The notes below the pieces were generated by a model. That model did not search any database. It worked only from the letters and a program-made list of their open reading frames with translations, and was not told the DNA's origin. The translations under genes and the position numbers were made by a program. From Bacteroidales bacterium GP3 (GTDB taxonomy: Bacteria; Bacteroidota; Bacteroidia; Bacteroidales; Muribaculaceae), in contig DAAK01000149.1 of assembly GCA_001701075.1 (NCBI GenBank), positions 2,942 through 22,638 of the forward strand: 19,697 nt of DNA, in the 5' to 3' direction. This document shows, one piece after another, positions 1 to 7,748 of this stretch (the stretch's first letter is position 1; each line of letters opens with the position of its first letter).

Positions 1-93
1 GACCGTATGGCTAAGTACAACCAGCTTCTCCGTATCGAGGAGGAACTCGGCGACCGCGCTGTTTACGGCTACAAGAAGATCGCTCGCAAGTAA
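1..93 (+). CDS. C-terminal fragment of an unidentified protein
   Basis: An open frame enters from the left edge and ends at TAA (91-93), giving 30 residues that begin DRMAKYNQLL and end KKIARK. The fragment is hydrophilic and rich in charged residues, and looks like a C-terminal helix. Codons are of the C-ending, optimised type (ctc, cgc, ggc, atc), which hints at a well expressed gene. A strong intrinsic terminator follows 27 nt after the stop, which supports this being the true end of a real gene. I do not recognise the family from so short a tail. Its position before a glycosidase gene does not identify it, because the two are separated by a terminator and a new promoter. Confidence 0.75.
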   Translation, partial: DRMAKYNQLLRIEEELGDRAVYGYKKIARK

Positions 94-120
94 TCCTCTT
101 TAGGATTTCCAATAATATTA

Positions 121-149
121 AGGACGCACGCATCGTGTGTCCTTTTTTA
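121..149 (+). terminator. Intrinsic terminator after the first gene
   Basis: The arms AGGACGCAC (121-129) and GTGTGTCCT (135-143) form a 9-bp stem with one G-T pair around a 5-nt loop. A run of six T (143-148) follows. This is a classic Rho-independent terminator for the gene ending at 93. Its T-rich tail runs straight into the -33 element of the next promoter. Confidence 0.9.
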
Positions 150-150
150 T

Positions 151-181
151 TTTGCTGTTTCAGATATTTTTATTAATTTTG
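151..181 (+). promoter_or_regulatory. Bacteroidota-type promoter for the GH43 gene
   Basis: TTTG (151-154) is followed after 19 nt by TAATTTTG (174-181), matching the Bacteroidota consensus TTTG-N19/21-TAnnTTTG of the primary sigma factor. Transcription would start near 186-190 and leave a leader of about 35 nt before the ATG at 224. There is no Shine-Dalgarno sequence in that leader, which is usual in this phylum. Confidence 0.75.
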
Positions 182-223
182 TGCTTAAGCAAAATATTGT
201 TTCATAATTAATTTTATCTAACC

Positions 224-2290
224 ATGAAAATTACCAGATTTGCATTGCGTGGAATGGCTATCGCATTTTCCTTTTCCGCTATTGGAATAATGGGATCAAG
301 CGGAATCGTTTCTGCCAATGACAAAGTAGGAGTAGGTAATCCTTATTTGCCCTTGTGGGAACATATTCCCGATGGTGAGCCCCGAGTGTTTGAGGATCCC
401 GACAATCCAGGGAAATATCGTGCATACATTACAGGATCGCACGATGTTCGTTACGACAGTTATTGTGGTCCCGACATCCATATGTGGTCTGCACCAGTGG
501 AAGATCTTACCGACTGGCGCGACGAAGGGTCAATCTTCACTTATGAGCATGACGGACAGTGGGACGTGATGTATGCTCCAGACATCGTTGAGGTGAGAGA
601 TAAGAAAGGAAATAAGGAATACTATCTCTATCCCAATTGCCGTGGCCAGCATCGCGAGGCTATGGTGTGCAAGGGACCTCGACCCAACGGCCCGTTCACT
701 CCTGTAAACATTAATGAAGATGGTTCTGCAGTAGTCGAGGGAAGCATAATCGGTTACGATCCCTCTGTTTTCATTGAGGAGATCACAAACAAGAAGGACC
801 CTGACTATAAGAAAGGCTTCCGTGCCTACGCATTCTGGGGATTCCAACATTCAAGCGCAGCTGAACTTGACCAGAACACAATGTATTCACTTCGCCCCGG
901 CACAGAGATAATCCCATACTTCGTGCCTGCAAGCGTGCGTTATGGTGAATTAAATGATCCGGCAGGAACAAAATATCCAGCACTTTACAGCGAACAAAAT
1001 CCTGGTGATTTCAATTTCTTCGAAGCCTCATCTATCCGTAAGGTGGGAAACAAGTATATAATGATTTTCTCTGGATATTCTGGTCCTGACTACGGGCTTC
1101 CAAGCTCAAATTCCACTCTTCGTTATGCTTTTGCAGATTCTCCTCTCGGACCCTGGCGCAGCGGAGGTGTGCTCGTGGATTCACGTGGTATCGTTCCAAA
1201 TGAAGATGGCACAGCACTTACGGAAACGAATGCAGCCCACAACACCCATGGTTCACTTCAGGAGATCAACGGCCAGTGGTATGTGTTCTTTCACCGTCCT
1301 CCTCGCGGCTTCGGGCATGCGCGTCAGTCTATGGTGGCACCCGTCAAGATTGAATGGGACAAGAAGAAGGTGGCAGACGGTGGTATTGTCACCATAACCG
1401 GTTATGACCCTTATGCAGTAGATGAAAAATGGGTTGCAACTGCTTCCAACGGCAATACTTATTCCGGTGCAGAAGTGACTTCAGAAGGTTTTCAGGTCTA
1501 TGGTCTTGACCCATATAAGTATTATGATGCCGGCTATGCCTGCTATCTTTCGAATATCGGTTCGATACAGGATACATGGGATATCTGGGATCCAAGCATG
1601 CCAGTGAATATGAAAGGAGGAGACATCGTAGGCTACAAATATTTCGGCTTCGGAGGTCTGGAGAAAGCCTCTAAGGGTGTGCAACCGTTTGAAGGAACCA
1701 AACCCGGAAACGGAACCGAATTTAATGTATTCCTTACTCCGCAGACTCCTTGGCCTGTTAAATTAAACATAATGCTTGACGGCCCATATGCCAACGACAC
1801 ATGGAATGGCAAGAAGATAGGAGAGATTGTTGTTCCCCCTCGTTCTCCACAAGAGGTGACTAAGTTTAAGGTTGACGTTTCTGAAGCTGTCGACTGTCTT
1901 GATGGTAAGCATGCAATCTATCTTGTGGCAGAAGGTGCTCCAGGTCGCCCGGCTGTTGTTTTGAATGGTATAGGATTCAGCAAGAAGGGTGATGAACTTG
2001 AACACGCTGCAGCTCCAGAAGTTACCATTGCAGTGAATGGGGTAGCATTGAATCTGCCGGAATATCCAACTCGATCTACAAATGAGAATGGATATACAGG
2101 CTATGACCGATATGATGTCATATACACTCTCCTTTCTGATAAAACTCCTGAAGTGACAGCTATAGCTTCGTCAGGACAGCCAGTTAAGATTGACATAGAA
2201 CAGCCGAAATCAGCTAAAGATAAGGCAATAGTGAAGTGTGATTTTAATGGGAAGGTCAAGACATATACTCTTATTCCTTCCAAGCGATGA
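224..2290 (+). CDS. Secreted glycoside hydrolase family 43 protein with CBM6-like domain
   Basis: A 688-residue exported glycosidase, probably acting on arabinose- or xylose-containing plant polysaccharides; the exact substrate cannot be read from sequence. Residues 1-31 are a signal peptide ending IVSA. Residues about 38-395 are a GH43 five-bladed propeller. GEPRVF (51-56), preceded by D50, is the likely general-base region. YAPDI (118-122) and YDPSVF (178-183, D179 likely pKa modulator) follow. E267 in FFEASS is the likely general acid, and H342 in NTHGS is the conserved core histidine. Residues about 460-586 look like a CBM6-type beta-sandwich that ends VVLNGIGF, and about 598-688 are a small C-terminal beta domain. 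No lipoprotein cysteine is seen, so it is probably periplasmic. It stands alone between its own promoter and a terminator. The family call is firm; the assignment of D50 as base is inferred. Confidence 0.9.
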   Translation: MKITRFALRGMAIAFSFSAIGIMGSSGIVSANDKVGVGNPYLPLWEHIPDGEPRVFEDPDNPGKYRAYITGSHDVRYDSYCGPDIHMWSAPVEDLTDWRDEGSIFTYEHDGQWDVMYAPDIVEVRDKKGNKEYYLYPNCRGQHREAMVCKGPRPNGPFTPVNINEDGSAVVEGSIIGYDPSVFIEEITNKKDPDYKKGFRAYAFWGFQHSSAAELDQNTMYSLRPGTEIIPYFVPASVRYGELNDPAGTKYPALYSEQNPGDFNFFEASSIRKVGNKYIMIFSGYSGPDYGLPSSNSTLRYAFADSPLGPWRSGGVLVDSRGIVPNEDGTALTETNAAHNTHGSLQEINGQWYVFFHRPPRGFGHARQSMVAPVKIEWDKKKVADGGIVTITGYDPYAVDEKWVATASNGNTYSGAEVTSEGFQVYGLDPYKYYDAGYACYLSNIGSIQDTWDIWDPSMPVNMKGGDIVGYKYFGFGGLEKASKGVQPFEGTKPGNGTEFNVFLTPQTPWPVKLNIMLDGPYANDTWNGKKIGEIVVPPRSPQEVTKFKVDVSEAVDCLDGKHAIYLVAEGAPGRPAVVLNGIGFSKKGDELEHAAAPEVTIAVNGVALNLPEYPTRSTNENGYTGYDRYDVIYTLLSDKTPEVTAIASSGQPVKIDIEQPKSAKDKAIVKCDFNGKVKTYTLIPSKR

Positions 2291-2312
2291 TAGATTTCTG
2301 ACTCTAAAAACC

Positions 2313-2343
2313 AAAGGCTCCATGCGTTTTGCTTGGAGCCTTT
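2313..2343. terminator. Bidirectional terminator between convergent GH43 and helicase genes
   Basis: AAAGGCTCCA (2313-2322) pairs perfectly with TGGAGCCTTT (2334-2343) around an 11-nt loop. On the minus strand the stem is followed by GGTTTTTAG, a good U-tract. On the plus strand it is followed by the weaker AATTCTTTAATATTTT. It lies 23 nt after the GH43 stop and 82 nt after the helicase stop, so it can serve both genes. Confidence 0.85.
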
Positions 2344-2425
2344 AATTCTTTAATATTTTAAGCACTGTTGCGGCCGTCTGAGAAGGGGATTGCTTGAATA
2401 AACAGCGGCGCAACACTTGACCTTA

Positions 2426-5400
2426 TCAAATAGATTTATTTCGAATGTTTTCACCTACAGTCTCGATTTGTCCATTGATTTTCATAGTGTCGAGAGCTTT
2501 TCTGAAAGCTGCGTCTACATTAGCTCCACGTCGGGTGAATCCCATTTTCTTGGATGCGAGCAGCGAAAGATCATCTTGCTTAAGTGCCACTTGTTCGTTG
2601 AGAGTTTCGGTTATGGCGTTTATTATTTCTATTTCTGGGATTTCAGTAATGTCACGTCCTGAATCAGGTCGATAGAATGAGTATTTCGAACAGTCTTTTT
2701 CATCGATCCAAAGAGCACCAGAGCTATCTGTGTGGAAGAGGCCAGTAAGTGCACTCAAAGTCTTTTGAAGCGTAGGAGTAATACGACCGAGACCGCGTAG
2801 ATTGGTAAAGCGTCTGCATAAGTGCATGAAAGTGACTGGCTGCTCAGTTGATATTATATTTCGCATAAGTTCAAGGTCGGACAAAGCTGTCGCTTTTTTG
2901 CTTTCAATATCATAGAGAGTATAGGGCTTGGCATTCGACTCCCTTTCCATCTCTTTTTCCTTAGAAATATCGAATACCGGGATTTGCGTGTCTTCTGCTT
3001 CCTTAGGATTTTCTTCTGAAAGTAGTTCGAGTATTCGACTGATTACTCGTTTTTTATTTCGGAACCAGTCGACACTCCATACTCTCATTACGTTCCACTG
3101 GAGTCCTTGCAAGACGGAAGGTTGCACCACTTCTCTGTCGCGAGTCGTATGAGTATCACGATAGCTAAGACCGTCAAGCAGGATACCGAGGGCGAATTTC
3201 CCGGGTTTGTTTTTATCTTCAACGGCTATGTCTACTCTAAACTGAGAGCGACCTACATTTGTGGCTACAGTATATCCAAGGCTCCTCAGTTCTGAGGCAA
3301 TCGCGTCAGCTACAATAGAATATTTATGATTTGATTTTGATTGAGATGAGCTTGGGAGCGTCTGTGACTCAGCATATTCCAAGAAGTGCTTGAGGCCTTC
3401 CACTCCTTTGGCCTTTGTGCGTCGCAGGTCGATGTCGGAAGATTTGAGAGTGGAGAATACATACATTTCCTGTCGAGCGCGGCTCACGGCAACGTTTAGC
3501 CTTCGTTCGCCACCGGCATTGTTGAGCGGCCCGAAGTTCATCGATATCTTTCCATCTTTGTCGGGACCATATCCAATGGAGAATAAGATAACGTCACGCT
3601 CATCACCTTGAACGTTTTCAAGATTCTTGATGAATATTGGTTCGTACATGCTTGATGCCGCTTCCTGAAGTTCTTTGTCTTGTTCTAGCTTTTCCTGAAG
3701 GATGTCTTCGATAAGTCCCTGTTGCATTACACTGAAAGCGATGACTCCGATACTGTGTTTTCTAAGCTGTTCATTTTTCAGACGGCGTATGATCTCATCG
3801 ACTATAGCCTCTGCCTCGACTTGATTGCATCGACGTCCACCCTTTTCGTAATGTGCATTCTTAACTGGCATGAAATGTACCTTCGTCTCTTTGTCATCGA
3901 CCGATGGGAAAGTGATAAGGGAGCCTTCGTAATACTCATTGTTAGAAAAGGCTATGAGGCTTTCGTGGCGGCTTCTGTAGTGCCATGAAAGCTGCAATGA
4001 TGGTATTTCAAGTGTGCGGCAGTCTTCCAAAATACTTTCCATGTCATCGACACTTGCTTCTTCCGTGTCCACATTGGTTGAAGAGAAGAAACTTGTAGGT
4101 GGCATCTGCTTAGGGTCTCCGACTACTATTAATGCATTTCCTCTTGCAATGGCTCCTACGGATTCTGATGTAGGCATCTGGGATGCCTCGTCGAATATGA
4201 CAAGATCAAATTTATCAGCATTCAGGTCAATATACTGGGCTACACTCATAGGGCTCATAAGAATGCAAGGACAGAGTCGAGGAAGGAGCGTAGGTAGCTG
4301 GTCGAAAAGGTCGCGCAGTGACAATCCGCGTCCACCATTGCTGATATTGCGGTTGAGAAGTCCTATTTCGCTGCCGTTTGCTGTATTTACGTTTTCAGCC
4401 ATTCTGGGTATTCGGGATGCAAGGCGAGCATACAGCTCTTTTCGTGTGAGTTGCTGGAACTCTTCGGTAAGCTTTCTATATGCAGAAATCTTTTCATCGA
4501 AGAGCATTCCCTCGAATGTCGGGAGTATCTCTGATTTCGATATCTTATCCTTTGCTTTGTGCGTAAATAGAGCCTTAAGGAAAGAGTCTTTGATTGTAGC
4601 TGGGTTCTGCTCTTCAGCTTCCAATACTTCGGCAACACACCCCATACCGAACTTGCTGAGGTCATTACATAGTTCCGACCAATGCAACCATTCGCTCATC
4701 TCCGATGAATTGTCTGCCCACTTTGCAAGCAATGCAGATCGATTTTCAATCAATGAAGTTTCTGGCACTTCATCAATGCTATAGTCAGTATTGAAACGAT
4801 TTTTTAAAATTTGATTGAATCCTTCAATCCTAACGTGCATTTGTCTGTAGGATATCAAATCCTCAATCAAAGAGTCTATTTCATTTTGTGTGATAAGGTT
4901 ATTGTATTGCCTTAGCTTTTTGAGAAATGAACGTTGGGCAAAGTAGCGGGGAATGAACCATTTGGCTTTAGCCTGACGCCATTCCTGTCTTAGAGCTTCG
5001 GGATCTTCTTCTAATAAAGAATTGTCATTGTCTCGCAGCAGTTTTGTCCTAAGCGTCTTAGCTTCGCTGAGATGATGAGACTCTTTTTGGTATTCATTCA
5101 GAGCTACAGAATCCTCTTTCATATTCTTGGCAGTCCTGTCGATATCTACAAGCATTTCTCGGTCAACTCGCAGACCTTTGAGAGGATGTTTAGAAGGTTG
5201 CCCCACGATTCGAATCACTGTTTGAAGTCGACTTCCCAACAGTTCGTCGATTTCATCAAATCCATTTTTGGAAAGCAGAGTATCTATAGACTTGTCAAAG
5301 ACAAATCCTGACAGAGGTTCAGCTGTTATGGATTCCGAGCGGATGATGCAGTCGTAGAGTGAGAGTCCGTCGGTATGATCTGGCGTATGGAGAGCCTCTA

Positions 5401-7738
5401 TATATGTCAGGATTTCCTTACGTCGTTCGAATATTTTGTCGGCTTGGGTTGCAAAATTGGATGGAGATTCTATATGCACCACTTTCAGAGCCTTTTCAAG
5501 CTGTTGGAGTACATGGCGTTTCGTGGATTTGTTGGAATGGAGTTCAAGACAGAAAGGATCCAGTCCGATTTTTTCCAGTCGTCTCTGTACCACACTAAGA
5601 GCGGCCATTTTCTCAGCTACAAAGAGCACTCGCTTGCCATGATATAGAGCATTGGCTATCAAGTTGGTAATGGTCTGAGATTTGCCTGTTCCGGGAGGAC
5701 CATATAGAATAAAGGAATTGCCTGCACCACCTTCAAGGACTGCTGCCATCTGGGAGGAGTCGACTGCTACAGGGATAGCGGTTTCTGTTGGGGAGACATT
5801 TCTGTCAATGTCATTTAGATCGGGTGAAGATTTAGCAGGGCTCCATGTAAGTCGATTGGAGATTAGACTGCTAATTATATTATTCTGTGAAAGTTCTTCC
5901 CGATGATTGTGGACATCGTTCCACATCAAGAATTTACTGAATGAGAAAATTCCGAGAAGGCATTCCTCCTCTACATCCCATCGTTTTTGTTGCTTTAAGG
6001 CATCGCGAATGATTGCGAATATAAGAGGAACATCTACGCCACAGGCATCCACTGGCAAAGGATTAAGGCCACTGATATTGATGTCGAAGTTCTGACGAAG
6101 GAATTCAAAGAGTGTAATATTAAGGGAAATTTCCTCGTCGCGAGTGCGGATATAATAATTGCCTTTTTTATAGACCATTTCTACAGGAAGCAGCAACAGA
6201 GGAGCATATCGTGCCACCGTACTATTCTCATTCTCATACCATCGAAGCGTACCTATTGCAAGAAACAGAGAGTTGGCACCGCTTTCTTCAATGGCGTTTC
6301 TTGCTGCACGATAAATGTTTTTAAGCACAAGCTTAGTCTCATTTTCGGTTAAGAATGTATGGAGAATTTGATGTTCGATGTCGTTAGTGATTAACTCATG
6401 GAGCTGTTCGTGAAGTTTAGATCTCAAAAGTTGGTTGGTTTCTCCGAACGAAATTTCAACATTTGGCTTAAATGTGATTCGGTATTCATTTCCATCCTGA
6501 AGATGATCTTCTATTCTATTGATATCAAATGATATGAATTGTATAGCCCTTCTGCGAAGAGAAAGATTGAGAAGGGTATTGCGTAAAGAGAAGTCAAGGA
6601 GTTTGCGTTCCCAGATATCGAATTTTGTCAAGTTCTTACCATTTGCTGAAAGATGGGTAAGATCATAACGGTCGTGCTCCTTAACGTCGAGAACACAGGA
6701 GTCATGTTTGATTCCCTCGGTATCGAAAGTCCAAGTTCCGCCGCATTCTATTCTGGTGGGTAGTGGCAGAATCTTCTCCAGTCTACTTCTTTTTACGTCA
6801 ATAAAGAGTTCAAACTGGGAGTGGTCGGCCAGATTATGCTCGGCAATCTGCACAGCACTCTCAAAAGATGCATTTTCTTGAGCCGCTTGTGTGCATTCGA
6901 ACACCAACATCTCGTCGATACCTTGCGAACAGCTTTTCTCTATGAATGCGGGGTCGTCGCATACACTGCAGGAATAGCAGTCATCTACGAGCCAAGCACC
7001 AAGGTATACGTGGTCTTTTTGCATAACAATGATTGCATTGATGCCAATAGCTTCAAGCACTGAAGCCATCAGTAAAGTCAGCTCCAGGCAATTCCCAATT
7101 TTGGAAGCTATCACTTGATCAGGCATAGTGATGCGTTGTCCTACATCCTCATAGCTCGCAGGCATAGCTCTATATACAATCCCCATATCGTGGATGGCTG
7201 CAAATACAGCAGCTATCTGTTGGCGTACATCAGTTGTATTGCCAGATTGATACGCCGTCAATGATGAAGAGCCTGATAATCTCTTCAATACAGCACCACT
7301 TGCTGCGACAAGCGAGTCAATTGCAGGATTGTTGGGAGTGATGAAAGATGCTATAGTCTGAGGAAGAATGCCAGTTCCTGTCCAATGATCATAAGGCATG
7401 AGTTCCAATCCGAATGATTCTGTGCCAATGACTTCATCATTACTGCTGGCAGTAAGAATGAAACTCGAAAGTACACGTTCGGTGATGGAAGCGAGCTGTT
7501 TGGGATCTGGATTAATACAGAATGGTTTAATCCTTACAGTCTCTCCCGGATCGATTCTTTCTATTGGATTACTTTTGTAGTCGGCGATAAACTCACCTGA
7601 ACATGTCACTGTGACATTTTCAATCGGCTCCTCTGTGATATTCGTCACTTCGATATATTGGCAGATTGGTATTTTATTATGAAACAGTGCGTAATTGGAT
7701 GTTTTAAGGTAGTTGGCTTCTATTCTTACTTTATTCAT
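2426..7738 (-). CDS. Giant DUF4011/DUF3320 superfamily 1 helicase with transglutaminase-like and Vsr-fold nuclease-like domains
   Basis: A 1770-residue multidomain cytoplasmic ATPase. Residues about 1-115 look like an Ig-type beta-sandwich. About 125-290 are transglutaminase-like, with C217 in GNCLEL, H243 in DHVYLGAW and E281 in LVFECT where such folds usually have Asp. DUF4011 starts near W376 (FDIWERKLLDFSLRN). The SF1 motor has Walker A GPPGTGKS (680-687, K686), FDEASQM (D1183, E1184), VGDPKQMPP, WHYRSRHE from 1252, and VSRARQE (R1420, R1422). About 1465-1560 resemble the MTES_1575 Vsr-like fold, with D1503 and LLDG ending at D1522-G1523 where many relatives have ECDG. The C-terminus is DUF3320-like and winged-helix in character. 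DUF4011-helicase-Vsr proteins have been reported as anti-phage (Hhe, from memory). It starts 10 nt after the GH3 stop, so it is probably the last gene of that operon. A defence role is inferred from the family. Confidence 0.9.
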   Translation of the reverse strand: MNKVRIEANYLKTSNYALFHNKIPICQYIEVTNITEEPIENVTVTCSGEFIADYKSNPIERIDPGETVRIKPFCINPDPKQLASITERVLSSFILTASSNDEVIGTESFGLELMPYDHWTGTGILPQTIASFITPNNPAIDSLVAASGAVLKRLSGSSSLTAYQSGNTTDVRQQIAAVFAAIHDMGIVYRAMPASYEDVGQRITMPDQVIASKIGNCLELTLLMASVLEAIGINAIIVMQKDHVYLGAWLVDDCYSCSVCDDPAFIEKSCSQGIDEMLVFECTQAAQENASFESAVQIAEHNLADHSQFELFIDVKRSRLEKILPLPTRIECGGTWTFDTEGIKHDSCVLDVKEHDRYDLTHLSANGKNLTKFDIWERKLLDFSLRNTLLNLSLRRRAIQFISFDINRIEDHLQDGNEYRITFKPNVEISFGETNQLLRSKLHEQLHELITNDIEHQILHTFLTENETKLVLKNIYRAARNAIEESGANSLFLAIGTLRWYENENSTVARYAPLLLLPVEMVYKKGNYYIRTRDEEISLNITLFEFLRQNFDINISGLNPLPVDACGVDVPLIFAIIRDALKQQKRWDVEEECLLGIFSFSKFLMWNDVHNHREELSQNNIISSLISNRLTWSPAKSSPDLNDIDRNVSPTETAIPVAVDSSQMAAVLEGGAGNSFILYGPPGTGKSQTITNLIANALYHGKRVLFVAEKMAALSVVQRRLEKIGLDPFCLELHSNKSTKRHVLQQLEKALKVVHIESPSNFATQADKIFERRKEILTYIEALHTPDHTDGLSLYDCIIRSESITAEPLSGFVFDKSIDTLLSKNGFDEIDELLGSRLQTVIRIVGQPSKHPLKGLRVDREMLVDIDRTAKNMKEDSVALNEYQKESHHLSEAKTLRTKLLRDNDNSLLEEDPEALRQEWRQAKAKWFIPRYFAQRSFLKKLRQYNNLITQNEIDSLIEDLISYRQMHVRIEGFNQILKNRFNTDYSIDEVPETSLIENRSALLAKWADNSSEMSEWLHWSELCNDLSKFGMGCVAEVLEAEEQNPATIKDSFLKALFTHKAKDKISKSEILPTFEGMLFDEKISAYRKLTEEFQQLTRKELYARLASRIPRMAENVNTANGSEIGLLNRNISNGGRGLSLRDLFDQLPTLLPRLCPCILMSPMSVAQYIDLNADKFDLVIFDEASQMPTSESVGAIARGNALIVVGDPKQMPPTSFFSSTNVDTEEASVDDMESILEDCRTLEIPSLQLSWHYRSRHESLIAFSNNEYYEGSLITFPSVDDKETKVHFMPVKNAHYEKGGRRCNQVEAEAIVDEIIRRLKNEQLRKHSIGVIAFSVMQQGLIEDILQEKLEQDKELQEAASSMYEPIFIKNLENVQGDERDVILFSIGYGPDKDGKISMNFGPLNNAGGERRLNVAVSRARQEMYVFSTLKSSDIDLRRTKAKGVEGLKHFLEYAESQTLPSSSQSKSNHKYSIVADAIASELRSLGYTVATNVGRSQFRVDIAVEDKNKPGKFALGILLDGLSYRDTHTTRDREVVQPSVLQGLQWNVMRVWSVDWFRNKKRVISRILELLSEENPKEAEDTQIPVFDISKEKEMERESNAKPYTLYDIESKKATALSDLELMRNIISTEQPVTFMHLCRRFTNLRGLGRITPTLQKTLSALTGLFHTDSSGALWIDEKDCSKYSFYRPDSGRDITEIPEIEIINAITETLNEQVALKQDDLSLLASKKMGFTRRGANVDAAFRKALDTMKINGQIETVGENIRNKSI

Positions 7739-7748
7739 ATCGTTACTT

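Noticed and set aside
4014..4784. A 256-codon plus-strand open frame
   Set aside because: It lies wholly inside the helicase gene on the other strand and its low-complexity Ser-rich product fits no family. It is a shadow of the well supported minus-strand frame.
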